Shown: positions 17,270-26,325, counted from the stretch's first letter. The stretch: DNA of 64,000 nt from Verrucomicrobiota bacterium (GCA_038744685.1 JBCDMB010000004.1:172664-236663), one strand, 5' to 3'. Notes: generated by a model from the sequence alone, not told the origin. Made by a program: numbers and translations.

Positions 17270-18466
17270 ATGCGGATCAGTATTTTCTCGGATAGTTTCC
17301 ATCCCTACATATCGGGAGTTTCAATTGCGATCCTTCAACAGGCGAATGCTCTTACTTCAGCTGGCCATGAAGTGTCCATCGTTCGTCCCCGCCCGTCGCG
17401 GAGCGGGGTCCGCGAGGCGGTTCCCGGATTGGATCCATCCATTCGAGTCTTCGATACTCCGCTCACGATTCCTCATCGCGCTTTTGCGTACTTGCGACTG
17501 GCCTGTCCGACGTTTTTTGCAACCTGGCGAAAGCTAAGAAAGATCGATCCCGAAGTAATCCATGTGCATACGGAATTTGGCACAGGATGGGAGGGGTTAG
17601 CCATGGCACGGTTACGTCGGGTACCTCTTGTAGGAACCTTCCACACGTTTTTTGCTGAGCCGGAGTATTTAAAACACTTTCCTGTGCCGAACTGTAAGAT
17701 CACCCGTGAGATGCTCTGGCGTTACTCTGTGGGCTTTTTCAATCGATGTCACACGGTTCTCACTCCATCAAAAGCGGTTCATGATAGTTTGGCTGGACGA
17801 GGTGCGAGGTGTCGCCTTGAGAAGGTCTCGAATGGAATTCTTCCGCCACAATTTTTGCCGGCTCAGCAGATGGCTCTTCGCCGCAAGGAAATGGGTTTGG
17901 AAGGGTTTACTTTCGTGTATGTGGGTCGAGTTTCTCACGAGAAATCAATCGACTTGGTGATTCGTGCCTTCGATACGGTATGGAAGGCTCATCCAGAAGC
18001 CCGGTTACTGATTGTGGGCGGGGGACCGCAAGAAAATGAGCTTAGGGAGCTGGCTACCAATTCTGATTCAGGGAAGGCAATTCAGTTCACGGGACCAATC
18101 CCTAATCATCAACTGATCCGGGAAAACTACTACCGGTTGGGGGATGTGTTTGTAACGGCGAGCACAACTGAGAATCAGCCAGTGAGTATTTTGGAGGCAC
18201 TTTCTTTCGGGCTACCTTTAATAGGCCCTCGTTCAAAAGGACTTCCCGAGTTGATTCTTGATGACTTGAACGGGCGACTGGTTGAGCCGAAGAGTGCTGA
18301 GAGTCTTGCGACAGCGATGAGTGAGATTTTAACCAATCATGAACTACAAGAATCGTGGGCGGCTGGCGCTTTGCGGTGTGCAAAAGAACATGATCTTACC
18401 CTGATTACGGATCGTTTGGTGACCCTCTACGAAGAAGCAATCAGTGACTGTGGGCCTAAGGAATAG
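17270..18466 (+). CDS. GT4-family glycosyltransferase
   Basis: The 398-residue GT-B fold transferase has an N-terminal acceptor domain beginning MRISIFSDSFHPYISGVSIA, with VIHVHTEFGTGWEGL. The C-terminal nucleotide-sugar domain contains FTFVYVGRVSHEKSIDLVIRAF, LLIVGGGPQENELREL and the E-x7-E site in ASTTENQPVSILEALSFGLPLIG. It resembles diacylglycerol-glucosyl/mannosyl transferases and other cell-envelope GT4 enzymes. It has no signal or membrane span and is likely peripheral at the inner membrane. It stands at the head of a short region with a sulfotransferase (convergent) and an ATP-grasp ligase, suggesting a sulfated or conjugated glycolipid or metabolite. That link is inference. Confidence 0.9.
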   Translation: MRISIFSDSFHPYISGVSIAILQQANALTSAGHEVSIVRPRPSRSGVREAVPGLDPSIRVFDTPLTIPHRAFAYLRLACPTFFATWRKLRKIDPEVIHVHTEFGTGWEGLAMARLRRVPLVGTFHTFFAEPEYLKHFPVPNCKITREMLWRYSVGFFNRCHTVLTPSKAVHDSLAGRGARCRLEKVSNGILPPQFLPAQQMALRRKEMGLEGFTFVYVGRVSHEKSIDLVIRAFDTVWKAHPEARLLIVGGGPQENELRELATNSDSGKAIQFTGPIPNHQLIRENYYRLGDVFVTASTTENQPVSILEALSFGLPLIGPRSKGLPELILDDLNGRLVEPKSAESLATAMSEILTNHELQESWAAGALRCAKEHDLTLITDRLVTLYEEAISDCGPKE

Positions 18467-18537
18467 ACCGTCTTTCTTGCTCGTTTTTTTTGAACCAGAC
18501 CCGAGAACGGAGGAGCTTTGGAGATAAACATTCTCTT

Positions 18538-19230
18538 CTATGGATAGTCTGTCAGGCCGGCCTTTTCTCGAAGTCTTTGGATAGGTGGTAAAGAGTTGAT
18601 CTTTGCCTTTAGAGCGAGGTCTTTTTCGGTGTGCGTTCGTGGGGGTTGGACTGTTTTCGTCCGGATTCTGGCGCTTCCATCGTCAGATCCCCACTTCCAC
18701 CTAAAATTCTCTGGGGTTTCGTAGGAACGGGTCCCGACTGTCTTTTCAGACCCGAGAAAGTTGAAGATACGAACGGTTTGTTCTTCAGGTTGCTCCATTA
18801 GAGCTTCGTAACGGGTGAGGATCGACATGGAAGGACGAGCTTCGTGAGTCTCTAAAAGTGACTGAGTGACGGGAGCCCAGTAACGAAGAGCGATCCATCT
18901 GTAGCCCCAGGCACCAGGGAGGCGGTCAAATGAACGGCCGATAAGCATACGTCCGACAGATCGAACGGTTTCATAGGCGTCTCGGATTAGAACGATGCAC
19001 CGGACCGGCGGAAGGTCCGGAATCCTTGGGTAAGTCTTTGTCTCATTGAACCAGCAGGGCCGTTTTAGCAGGAGGATTGGTTCGCTTGCAGTCCTCTCGA
19101 GCTCATGTAGGCATTTAGGCTGTATCAGGGTTTTCTGAAAATCAATTTCAGGCAGATGCGCGACATCATCTGCTGTTGCGAGAAGGGCCTTCAAAAGGGT
19201 TGAGCCACTCCTCATTGTGCTTAACAGCAC
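18538..19230 (-). CDS. Sulfotransferase-like protein (PAPS-dependent family)
   Basis: At least 230 residues. The 5'-phosphosulfate loop reads LLSTMRSGSTLLKALLA, right at the N-terminus. The 3'-phosphate-binding region matches RCIVLIRDAYETVRSVGRML (about residues 78-97). A later segment has FNFLGSEKTVGTRSYETPENFRWKWG, as in many bacterial sulfotransferases. It would move sulfate from PAPS to a hydroxyl group; the acceptor is unknown. The start is odd. GTG 19230 lies inside the first beta-strand, and the frame is open upstream for about 20 codons (QRTYAV just before it looks native) but contains no ATG, GTG or TTG. The original start may be lost or non-standard. It converges on the GT4 gene, 71 bp apart. 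Confidence 0.8.
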   Translation of the reverse strand: MLLSTMRSGSTLLKALLATADDVAHLPEIDFQKTLIQPKCLHELERTASEPILLLKRPCWFNETKTYPRIPDLPPVRCIVLIRDAYETVRSVGRMLIGRSFDRLPGAWGYRWIALRYWAPVTQSLLETHEARPSMSILTRYEALMEQPEEQTVRIFNFLGSEKTVGTRSYETPENFRWKWGSDDGSARIRTKTVQPPRTHTEKDLALKAKINSLPPIQRLREKAGLTDYP

Positions 19231-19484
19231 AGCGTAAGTGCGTTGGGTAGGCTGGTGTTCTTTTTTAGTAATCTGGTTCGGTCTAGTTTCTCTAAAAGCT
19301 CAGGAGGGTTCGAGTTTCAAAGGCGCATGGTCTTCAGGATAAGCTAGGGCTCAAGCCTGTTGCAGCGTGTGTCAAAACTGTCACTTTATTTTTGGTACAC
19401 GAGTCGAGGAATTAGAAAGTGCATTGGCTCCTAGCCTTTGTCTGACTTCTGCTTCTCTTCGTTCTCGATAACTGTGATTTCACC

Positions 19485-20324
19485 ATGCACGTTGCTCTCT
19501 TAACTGACATTCCCGTTTGGGTGAGGCCATTGGCCAATGCTCTTGAAAAAGTTGGTGCTACGGTTTCCATAGTCGAAGAGAGGGGCTGGGAAGAAGGTGC
19601 TGACGTGGTGGTGAATCGACTGTCTACCGCAGTGATTCGGAGGGCGCCAGAATATGCCAATGAACTTTTTGAGTTTCTCCTCAAGAACGAAAAGGTGGGA
19701 TCTCGGGTGATCAATGGATCGCTCTGCCTTGAAATTGGGTGGAGTAAGTTTCGACAGCATCAACTCTTTGAGTCGATGGAGGTTAGGACTCCGAGGACTG
19801 CACTGATTGAAAACGGTGAGCGAAGTTTTCCGGAAATTCCGGTTCTTCTCAAGCCTCCGGCGGGAGGTTTTGGAAAAGGTATCGAGGAGTTGGGAGTCGG
19901 TGATCCAATCCGACCTGAACTGGTTGGAAAAGGATGGATCGAACAGGAGAAGATCGTTGCCGTAGATAATGCGGTTCACCGAGTTGAGCTTCTAGGGGAC
20001 CGGATTCTCTACGAGGCCGTTTCGCCACTGGATGAGGGGAACTTCAACTACTGTCTTGCTAAGGCAACTGACGAGACGTCAGTCCTCCAAGAGGAGCAAG
20101 TCTCAGTGAGAGTCAAAGAACCTATTTTACGAATAGCGCGTGAGATGGGTATGGAGATTGGTGCTATTGAATATATGCTCAATCAAGAGGAACGACCCGT
20201 TTTTATAGACATAAACCCCGTATCGAGTTTGCACCCGGATTCCAAAAAGGTCTTGGGCTCGGAACCGCTTGATCTGGTTGCTCGTTACATAGTCGAGAGG
20301 AAAGTTGAGGCACAACCATGCTAG
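19485..20324 (+). CDS. ATP-grasp ligase, RimK-like
   Basis: The 279-residue product has an N-terminal preATP-grasp domain (MHVALLTDIPVWVRPLANAL). An ATP-grasp core follows with a lysine/glycine loop VLLKPPAGGFGKGIEELG (about residues 123-140), a WIEQEKIV hinge and a metal-binding end ERPVFIDINPVSSLHPDS (Asp and Asn ligands). It should ligate a carboxylate to an amine or thiol via an acyl-phosphate. The substrate is unknown and the similarity to RimK/LysX-type enzymes is only at fold level. Its 3' end overlaps the convergent oxidoreductase gene by 4 nt. The 254-bp gap upstream shows no clear promoter or RNA. Confidence 0.8.
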   Translation: MHVALLTDIPVWVRPLANALEKVGATVSIVEERGWEEGADVVVNRLSTAVIRRAPEYANELFEFLLKNEKVGSRVINGSLCLEIGWSKFRQHQLFESMEVRTPRTALIENGERSFPEIPVLLKPPAGGFGKGIEELGVGDPIRPELVGKGWIEQEKIVAVDNAVHRVELLGDRILYEAVSPLDEGNFNYCLAKATDETSVLQEEQVSVRVKEPILRIAREMGMEIGAIEYMLNQEERPVFIDINPVSSLHPDSKKVLGSEPLDLVARYIVERKVEAQPC

Positions 20325-21364
20325 AGTTCGATTTTTCTGCCACCTTCTCGAGCGGATTGGTAAATTGCCTGAATAAGCTCAACACTTTTTCGGGCTTCCT
20401 CTGGAGAGGTGACTGGTGGCACACCACGCTTGATCGAAGTAATGACTTCCTCAAAGTTTCTTTGATGTTGCCCGTAACCAATGGCCTTTGGATCCGCGGC
20501 GCCCATTGCGGGACCCGCACTAGTTGAGTGCTGATTCCGTATCCTCTCGTCGTCCTCGGTTTCCTCAAGAAATTCCCAGACCTCAAAAGACTCGTCGGCC
20601 ATGAAAACTGAGCCGTGCGTTCCGGCCAGCTGTATACGGGCAGGGTGTCCGGACTTTGACCATGCACAGGTACTACCCTCAATCACACCATGAGCACCGT
20701 TTTTGAAAACAAGGAGAGCGGCAGCAGTGTCTTCCACCTCGATTCCGGTGTGGGCCATACAATCGGTGCTCGCCTGCACTGATTTCACAGGGCCAGCCAG
20801 ATGAAGAAGGGCGTCAATAGTATGAATTCCCTGGTTCATGAGTGCTCCGCCACCGTCAAGTGCCCAAGTGCCCCGCCAGCCCGCAGAATCGTAGTAGTCC
20901 TGGCTTCGATACCACTTGATGTAGGCAGAGGCTGAGGTAAGGGTCCCAAACCGGCCACTTTTTACAGCCGATTTTAGGAGGTCCATTGCGGGATGGAAGC
21001 GTCGGTTCAATATAGCGGCGAGGGTCACGCCATGTTCCTTAGCGGCAGTAGTCATTTCGTCGATACGCTCTGTGGTAATCTCGAGAGGTTTCTCGACAAT
21101 GACGTGTTTCCCTGCACGGATTGCTTCCCTCGCAGGTTCGAGGTGTGCACCGGATGGAGTGGCTATCGTGACTATATCTATTTTAGGATCTTTGAGCATT
21201 TCTCCCAAAGTGGGGTAGGAACGAGCACCGAATTTTTCACCAAGAGCAGATGCCTTTTCTGTTCTGTGGTTGAAAAATCCAAGCAGAGAGGCATCCGGGA
21301 TTGCTTGAATCGCCTGGGCGTGAAACTCGCTGATCATACCAGCGCCAATAATTCCAAAATTCAT
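20321..21364 (-). CDS. Cytosolic Gfo/Idh/MocA-family sugar oxidoreductase
   Basis: The 347-residue NAD(P)-dependent dehydrogenase has an N-terminal Rossmann dinucleotide site (FGIIGAGMISEFHAQAI) and an IVTIATPSGAHLEPAREA strand. The catalytic-type motif GKHVIVEKPLEIT has its Lys at about 95. The C-terminal substrate domain includes the conserved GGGALMNQGIHTIDALLHL helix. No signal peptide is present, unlike the Tat-exported relative at 24425. Likely substrates are cyclitols or (3-keto) sugars; the exact one is unknown. It is the distal gene of the 25888-20321 minus-strand cluster, 7 bp after the permease gene, which suggests reduction of an imported keto-sugar. That role is inferred from context. 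Confidence 0.9.
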   Translation of the reverse strand: MNFGIIGAGMISEFHAQAIQAIPDASLLGFFNHRTEKASALGEKFGARSYPTLGEMLKDPKIDIVTIATPSGAHLEPAREAIRAGKHVIVEKPLEITTERIDEMTTAAKEHGVTLAAILNRRFHPAMDLLKSAVKSGRFGTLTSASAYIKWYRSQDYYDSAGWRGTWALDGGGALMNQGIHTIDALLHLAGPVKSVQASTDCMAHTGIEVEDTAAALLVFKNGAHGVIEGSTCAWSKSGHPARIQLAGTHGSVFMADESFEVWEFLEETEDDERIRNQHSTSAGPAMGAADPKAIGYGQHQRNFEEVITSIKRGVPPVTSPEEARKSVELIQAIYQSAREGGRKIEL

Positions 21365-21371
21365 CTTGAAG

Positions 21372-23009
21372 TCACTTTGATAGGGTTCCGGAAAACCCGC
21401 TTTGTTTCCTTACGAAACCGGCGATACCGATAATCGCGAGGACAACTAGTCCGGCTAGTCCCACCCACCCAAACGGACCACGATTGATGAGTAACCACGT
21501 CGAAGCAAAACAGGCCACTCCAGCCGAAAGCACCATTAAGAGATTTACTAAAAGTGAGGGTCTGTCCTTTTCCAAGAGAACCGACCTACTGTTGATCAAC
21601 AAAAGGATGGCCAGATACGCAATAGGGAGAAAAACGGTTGCGATCACCGCTGCTGGAATCAGGAGGGCTGTCTTCGAACCACCTGTCCACGCGAGCGGAG
21701 CAAATATCGCGAGTATTGCAGGCATGGCTGCGCCAACAATAAAGGGTAGGGGGGCACCCAGCTTTCCGACTGCCTGCGAGATCGCAAAACCATTCATCAG
21801 CATATGGACCATCATGGTAGAAAGGGCCATCGACAGGATTCCCACACCAAAGACCAGATTGGCAGCTCTACTTCCCATAAGAGGACTTAGGGTAGCAGCG
21901 AGCTGCTTGGCATCACGATTGGTAAGCGCTGCCGCCAGCTGCCGCTCAGTCAGAGGCAATTGATTGGCAAGGAGGCGCTGTTCGGTTGTCGATTCCGAAA
22001 CTATCCCTTCACTTTCAAGGCGGGCATCAAGGATCTTGTAATAGCCGGCTTCAAGGCTGGGAAGCGGGTTGCCTTCTTCATCCAGCACCCCGTTGTCGTT
22101 TGCGTGGAAAGCAGATGCCGACGAAATGACTAAAAGTGCGGTGGCAATCGAGAAAGGGAAGAAGAGGGCAAGGACCAGGTCAAAGCGGGACAGTCGACGG
22201 TGGGCCTTCGTCCAACCCCTTTTGATAATCGTGTAGGGGAGCAGAAATACCATGTTGATGCCTACAGCAGTCCCGAAAGCAGCTATTACACGGTCTCTCT
22301 GCTGATCGATCACATACTGATTCCAGAAGGTCGCAGCTTCACCAGTCGCGGCGATCATCTCATCGAGTGAGCCGGCGGGTCGAAACAAAGCACTCGGATT
22401 TGGGATGAATCCCTGAAAAAGAGCCGTGAGATCGATCCTTCCGTTAAAAAGAAGAACGCCGGCAGAAGCGGCAAAAGAGATCATCACCATAGCTACAAGA
22501 ATCTTCAGGATTAACTCGAGCTTTGCCATCGCCGAGCTCCCCAGCGCGTAGAGAGTTGCGGAAGAGAAGGCAATCAATGAGAGCGCGGCTGTGATGATAT
22601 ACGGGTTGACCCCAGCCAGCCCAAGATTCTGACGGAGGGTAGCGACTCCCAGGGATGCTTGGGCCGTGCAAAAGACAATATCTGCGAGGACGGTAGCTAG
22701 TAGCCAACCCCAGGCAAGAACCGGAGATATGTGACGATTTACACTGTCAAAGGGGGTGTTGCTACTGCTGAGGGTAACGTGCGCCAACGCCCCGAGCATG
22801 ATCACGCCGCAGAGCATTGCAAGCGGTTGAAGCCACATAAGCGAGTAGCCGGCAATAACCCCGAGGTAGAGAGCTCCTGCGAGCGATCCGCCCCCGAGAG
22901 TGACCGCGGCTTGCAGCCAGCCTGGGCCACTCAGTTTTGCATAACCGGCAAGTTGGCCGAGAAAATTTCGGCTCTCAATCTCCCTCAATTGATCTGTCTC
23001 ACTTGTCAT
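21372..23009 (-). CDS. Nramp-like multi-pass permease
   Basis: A 545-residue integral inner-membrane protein with about 12-13 hydrophobic segments. The first reads SGPGWLQAAVTLGGGSLAGA, which corresponds in position to the DPGN helix region of Nramp metal transporters (usually GPGFL...DPGN). The metal-binding Asp-Pro-Gly-Asn is replaced by TLGGGS, so Mn/Fe transport is doubtful. A large loop around residues 310-380 (LPSLEAGYYKILDARLESEG...) is unusual. It sits between a Gfo/Idh/MocA oxidoreductase and a secreted DUF1080 protein. The transported species may be a sugar-related compound rather than a metal (inference). The ATG at 23009 is followed by a normal cytosolic N-terminus. Confidence 0.7.
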   Translation of the reverse strand: MTSETDQLREIESRNFLGQLAGYAKLSGPGWLQAAVTLGGGSLAGALYLGVIAGYSLMWLQPLAMLCGVIMLGALAHVTLSSSNTPFDSVNRHISPVLAWGWLLATVLADIVFCTAQASLGVATLRQNLGLAGVNPYIITAALSLIAFSSATLYALGSSAMAKLELILKILVAMVMISFAASAGVLLFNGRIDLTALFQGFIPNPSALFRPAGSLDEMIAATGEAATFWNQYVIDQQRDRVIAAFGTAVGINMVFLLPYTIIKRGWTKAHRRLSRFDLVLALFFPFSIATALLVISSASAFHANDNGVLDEEGNPLPSLEAGYYKILDARLESEGIVSESTTEQRLLANQLPLTERQLAAALTNRDAKQLAATLSPLMGSRAANLVFGVGILSMALSTMMVHMLMNGFAISQAVGKLGAPLPFIVGAAMPAILAIFAPLAWTGGSKTALLIPAAVIATVFLPIAYLAILLLINSRSVLLEKDRPSLLVNLLMVLSAGVACFASTWLLINRGPFGWVGLAGLVVLAIIGIAGFVRKQSGFSGTLSK

Positions 23010-23050
23010 GGCAGAGACGGGTCGAAGTACGGGTTTTCGTTCCTTTAAGA

Positions 23051-24400
23051 CTAGATCTCACGAACGAGAACATTGCGAAACCATACGGAATCCATGTGAT
23101 CCTGAAGAAGGATGGGCCCGGTCCAAGTTCCAAAGCCATCGTTTTTCCTGAACTTGCTGTCCTGAAGGCGTTCATTCCAATCTTCTGAACCAATTTGGAT
23201 GGAAACGACTTTCCTCCCGTTTAGCCAGTGCTCGACGTGATTCTCTCGTGCCAAAATTCTGCTGTGGTTCCACTCACCAGCCGGGTTAAGGCTCTTCCCT
23301 TCTCCCGGTCCGACCAAGTCGTAGAGACTTCCCGCTTCGTGAAGTGGGTTTTTTCCATCTTTGTGACGGAGGTCATCCAAGATTTGATATTCCATACCTA
23401 CACGGCCGCGAGTCCGATACTTGATCCCGCTATTTCCTCCTTCGGAGATTTTCCAGTCCGCCAGAAGTTCGAAGTTCTTGTACTCCTTCTTCGTCACAAT
23501 ACCTCCTGGAAGAAAACCGGATCGATGGATGACGCCGTCTTCCAGACTCCAGCCAACCGAGACCGGATCACCGTTCACCCGCGACCAAAGGGAAAAGTCG
23601 CCAGCTCCAAAAAGATCTTTCCACTCTGAAAGATTTTTGGCCACTTCGCTGGGCAGTTCTTTCACCTTAATGTTTCGGAATTCGATCTGTCCCTGTCTTC
23701 CTGAATGGACCTGTAGTCCAAAAAACCCCTCCAGATACTCTTCGTTCTCCCAGTTGGCTGCCGGAACTCCGTTGATCCATGTTTTCACGTTGGACCCGAT
23801 GGCTTGAATGGTTACCCGGTTCCAACCTTCGGCATCGATTGCGTTACGAGCCTCGCTATGGGCTTCGAGCCAAAGAGGGTAAAACCAGCCACCAGCGCCC
23901 TCTCCAAAAATCCCTCCTGACCATCTACGTTGGCCAGTCGTCCCCTCCATTTCACACTGCGGACCAAATACCCGCTCTCCTCCGTCAACCTCTTTGGATC
24001 GGGCACGAAACATGATGCCGGAGTTTCCTTCCACAATCCATTTTAGTTCGACTGAAAAAATGAAGTTGGAGTAATCACTCCTAGTGGTGCAGAGGAAAGT
24101 ATTGGGGGATCCTTGAACGGTCGTTCCTACAATGGCTTCTCCCTTAGGTTCAAAGGTGCAGAATCCGCCGCGGGACACCCAGCCATCGAGATTCTCTCCA
24201 TTGTATAAATCTACGAAACCCTCATCCAGACTTGGCTCCGGGTCGGTGTTGATCAGCATCTCAGCGGGCTCGGGAACATTTTTTTGTTTCGCATACCGCT
24301 TGACATACTGCTGCTGGTCTTCCGACACCGTCCCGCCGAAGTGAAGATTGGGAACGGCAAACGCCGGGAGGAGTGATAGGAAAAGTAGACGTGCTTTCAT
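23051..24400 (-). CDS. Secreted protein with two DUF1080 (3-keto-disaccharide hydrolase) domains
   Basis: The 449-residue product has a signal peptide (MKARLLFLSLLPAFAVP). Two DUF1080 beta-sandwich domains follow in tandem. Domain 1 spans about 65-255 (VDLYNGENLDGWVSRGGFC, GNSGIMFRAR, GFFGLQVHSG). Domain 2 spans about 262-449 (WKDLFGAGDFSLWSRVNGD, GGNSGIKYRTRG, GPILLQDHMDSVWFRN). Members of the family cleave 3-keto-glycosides. It lies 24 bp downstream of the Tat-exported oxidoreductase gene, which could make the keto sugar. This makes a periplasmic oxidise-then-cleave pair likely (inference). Two domains in one chain suggest either two active sites or a binding plus a catalytic copy. Confidence 0.88.
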   Translation of the reverse strand: MKARLLFLSLLPAFAVPNLHFGGTVSEDQQQYVKRYAKQKNVPEPAEMLINTDPEPSLDEGFVDLYNGENLDGWVSRGGFCTFEPKGEAIVGTTVQGSPNTFLCTTRSDYSNFIFSVELKWIVEGNSGIMFRARSKEVDGGERVFGPQCEMEGTTGQRRWSGGIFGEGAGGWFYPLWLEAHSEARNAIDAEGWNRVTIQAIGSNVKTWINGVPAANWENEEYLEGFFGLQVHSGRQGQIEFRNIKVKELPSEVAKNLSEWKDLFGAGDFSLWSRVNGDPVSVGWSLEDGVIHRSGFLPGGIVTKKEYKNFELLADWKISEGGNSGIKYRTRGRVGMEYQILDDLRHKDGKNPLHEAGSLYDLVGPGEGKSLNPAGEWNHSRILARENHVEHWLNGRKVVSIQIGSEDWNERLQDSKFRKNDGFGTWTGPILLQDHMDSVWFRNVLVREI

Positions 24401-24424
24401 TTGAGATCCGGTTAGAGGCTTTTC

Positions 24425-25888
24425 TTACATGGAATAATACTGCTCCCACCCTTTACGAGGTGCCGGGTCAAGAAGTGCGCTAGCTACAGGGTCATTAACA
24501 ATCTCCTTCTTCTCGCGATTAAAGGTGATCTCCTTTCCAAGGCGCTGGCTGATTACTCCGAGGCAAAAGAGCTGGCAAAGAGGACCGGAAACTTGGAACG
24601 GTGACCGCGCCTCTTCTTCTCCCTTACACGCTAGAAGAAAATTGGTGTAGTGATTGGAATTCTTTTGAGAGAACTGTGGCAGCTCGGAGCGCATGGAGAT
24701 CATCTTCTCCTCAGGAACAATCCGTAGTACACTTCCATGGCTATTTCCCTGAAAAACCACGTCATTTCCGTAAAGAACCTTCCCTGGGCGATTCAGAGTC
24801 TCTGGCTCCCCGCTGTTCGTGTGCTCCTTTTCCAGGCTAGGCTTGTTCTTGACTCCGTCATACCATGTGACCTCACAGGCCGGAAGGCCGGGGCCGCGAG
24901 CAGGGAAGTCCATGCGAATCGTCGAAGCCTCGGGATAAACGAGATTAGACGGGTTCACTCCCCCCAACTCAATCGGGGTTACTTTCTCGGGAAGACCGAG
25001 CTTGAGAAAGTGATGGCACGAATCAAGGAGGTGCGGTCCCCAGTCTCCGAAGCAACCCCCTCCGAAATCATACCAGCTGCGCCATTCCTGCGGGTGAAGT
25101 CGCTTGCTGAAGGGTGCGTTGACGGCAACACAATCGAGCCATAGTTCCCAATCCAGTCCCGGTGGTTTTGGGTCGGTAGGGAAGGTGGTAGTGGCAGGTC
25201 CCCAACCGTGCCACCTTCTGGGATTGTTCATGTGGGCGGTGATCCGGGTAATATCGCGAATGATACCCGCTTCGTACCACGCCTTGAACTGAAAATAGTT
25301 TCCGCCGGAAAAACCCTGGTTTCCCATCTGCGTAACTACTTTCGGGTGGTTCTCAGCATTTTGGATCAACCGTTCACATTGACCGAAGGTATGAGCCAAA
25401 GGCTTCTCCACGAAGACATGGATTCCCATTTGGATGGCCTGAACGGCTGCAGGAAAATGGGAGTGATCCGGGGTGGCCACAAGAACCGCATCGATCTCGC
25501 CGCCCATGTCGTCAAACATTCGGCGAAAGTCAGTAAATCCGCGGGCTTTTTGAGGACTTTTCCTTAGAGGCTCTTGGTCGCCTGTTACCTCGGGTGGTTT
25601 TTCAGTAAGACCGAAGATATAGCGGGCTTCGTGAGTGTGCCTGCCCTCCATGTCCACGTCGCAAAGTGCAACCACATTGCAAAGCCCTGAATTGTAGAGC
25701 GTCATCAGATCGCGTCCACCCTGATTCCCGATTCCAATAGCAGCGAGGTTGATCTTTTCGTTTGGGCCGACACCAGCCTTAGATCGGCTGCCAAGAACAA
25801 CGGAAGACGGTAGAAATGTAAATGCTCCCAATGCGGCGGTACTTTTGAGGAATGAACGGCGAGTCAGTGGTGGCAGATTTTTGGGCAT
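24425..25888 (-). CDS. Tat-exported Gfo/Idh/MocA-family oxidoreductase
   Basis: The 487-residue product begins with a twin-arginine signal (LTRRSFLKSTAALGAFTFL). A Rossmann NAD(P) site follows (NLAAIGIGNQGGRDLMTLY), then AVLVATPDHSHFPAAVQAI, the catalytic-type motif IHVFVEKPLAHTFGQ, and a C-terminal domain with WRSWYDFGGGCFGDWGPHL. Exported members of this family carry a tightly bound nicotinamide cofactor and are loaded before Tat transport. They probably oxidise or reduce sugars or glycosides in the periplasm. It is the promoter-proximal gene of the minus-strand cluster with the double-DUF1080 protein, the permease and a cytosolic relative. Substrate unknown. Confidence 0.91.
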   Translation of the reverse strand: MPKNLPPLTRRSFLKSTAALGAFTFLPSSVVLGSRSKAGVGPNEKINLAAIGIGNQGGRDLMTLYNSGLCNVVALCDVDMEGRHTHEARYIFGLTEKPPEVTGDQEPLRKSPQKARGFTDFRRMFDDMGGEIDAVLVATPDHSHFPAAVQAIQMGIHVFVEKPLAHTFGQCERLIQNAENHPKVVTQMGNQGFSGGNYFQFKAWYEAGIIRDITRITAHMNNPRRWHGWGPATTTFPTDPKPPGLDWELWLDCVAVNAPFSKRLHPQEWRSWYDFGGGCFGDWGPHLLDSCHHFLKLGLPEKVTPIELGGVNPSNLVYPEASTIRMDFPARGPGLPACEVTWYDGVKNKPSLEKEHTNSGEPETLNRPGKVLYGNDVVFQGNSHGSVLRIVPEEKMISMRSELPQFSQKNSNHYTNFLLACKGEEEARSPFQVSGPLCQLFCLGVISQRLGKEITFNREKKEIVNDPVASALLDPAPRKGWEQYYSM

Positions 25889-26095
25889 GGTGAGCGGTAA
25901 GGGTTTTCGCAGCGTCGTGGAGATCGATTGTAAGGACGGAGTGACAAGAAAGACCTCGATGATCCCACCGGCAAGGGATCAGGGTCAAATCGTAACTTCC
26001 AAATCCAGGGTGTTTTCCAGTTTTGCTTACCATCTAGTCCTAATTCACCCGATGTCCTGTAGCCGTTACCTCGTGGTCTCGGAGGGCTGGCTCAC

Positions 26096-26134
26096 AAAAA
26101 AACCCGCGTCGTCAATTTCTTGAGAACGCGGGTT
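26096..26134 (-). terminator. Rho-independent terminator of the Cys-rich gene
   Basis: On the minus strand AACCCGCGT (26134-26126) pairs perfectly with ACGCGGGTT (26109-26101) around a 16-nt loop. It is followed by a run of T (26102-26096). It lies 27 bp beyond the stop codon of the Cys-rich gene. Confidence 0.85.
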
Positions 26135-26160
26135 GATTCAGAGAATAAGATGTCTGTTCG

Positions 26161-26325
26161 TTAGCCTTCCTTTTTGGCCATAGGCTGATCGCAGCACGAG
26201 AATTCACTCGGGCTGCAGTCGCTGCAGTCAGGCTCGCAGGTGCAACCCTTCTGGACAACGATCTCAAATCCGCACGAGGCACAGACATATTCTTCATTTG
26301 GTTCCATTTCGTGACAACTTGGCAT
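26161..26325 (-). CDS. Small Cys-rich protein with desulforedoxin-like metal knuckle
   Basis: The product has 54 residues, nine of them Cys (4, 15, 18, 28, 30, 34, 37, 44, 45). YVCASCGFEI (C15, C18) and FSCCDQPM (C44, C45) match the C-x2-C ... C-C pattern of desulforedoxin and of the desulfoferrodoxin N-terminal domain, which holds Fe or Zn by four Cys. The loop between carries an extra CTCEPDCSDC cluster not found in that fold. The ATG at 26325 has a good AAGGA (26332-26336), and the operator-like repeat lies 30 bp upstream of it. A longer frame from 26382 would translate through that operator and is rejected. The gene diverges from csoR and ends in a strong terminator. A metal-buffering, chaperone or redox role is inferred. 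Confidence 0.8.
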   Translation of the reverse strand: MPSCHEMEPNEEYVCASCGFEIVVQKGCTCEPDCSDCSPSEFSCCDQPMAKKEG

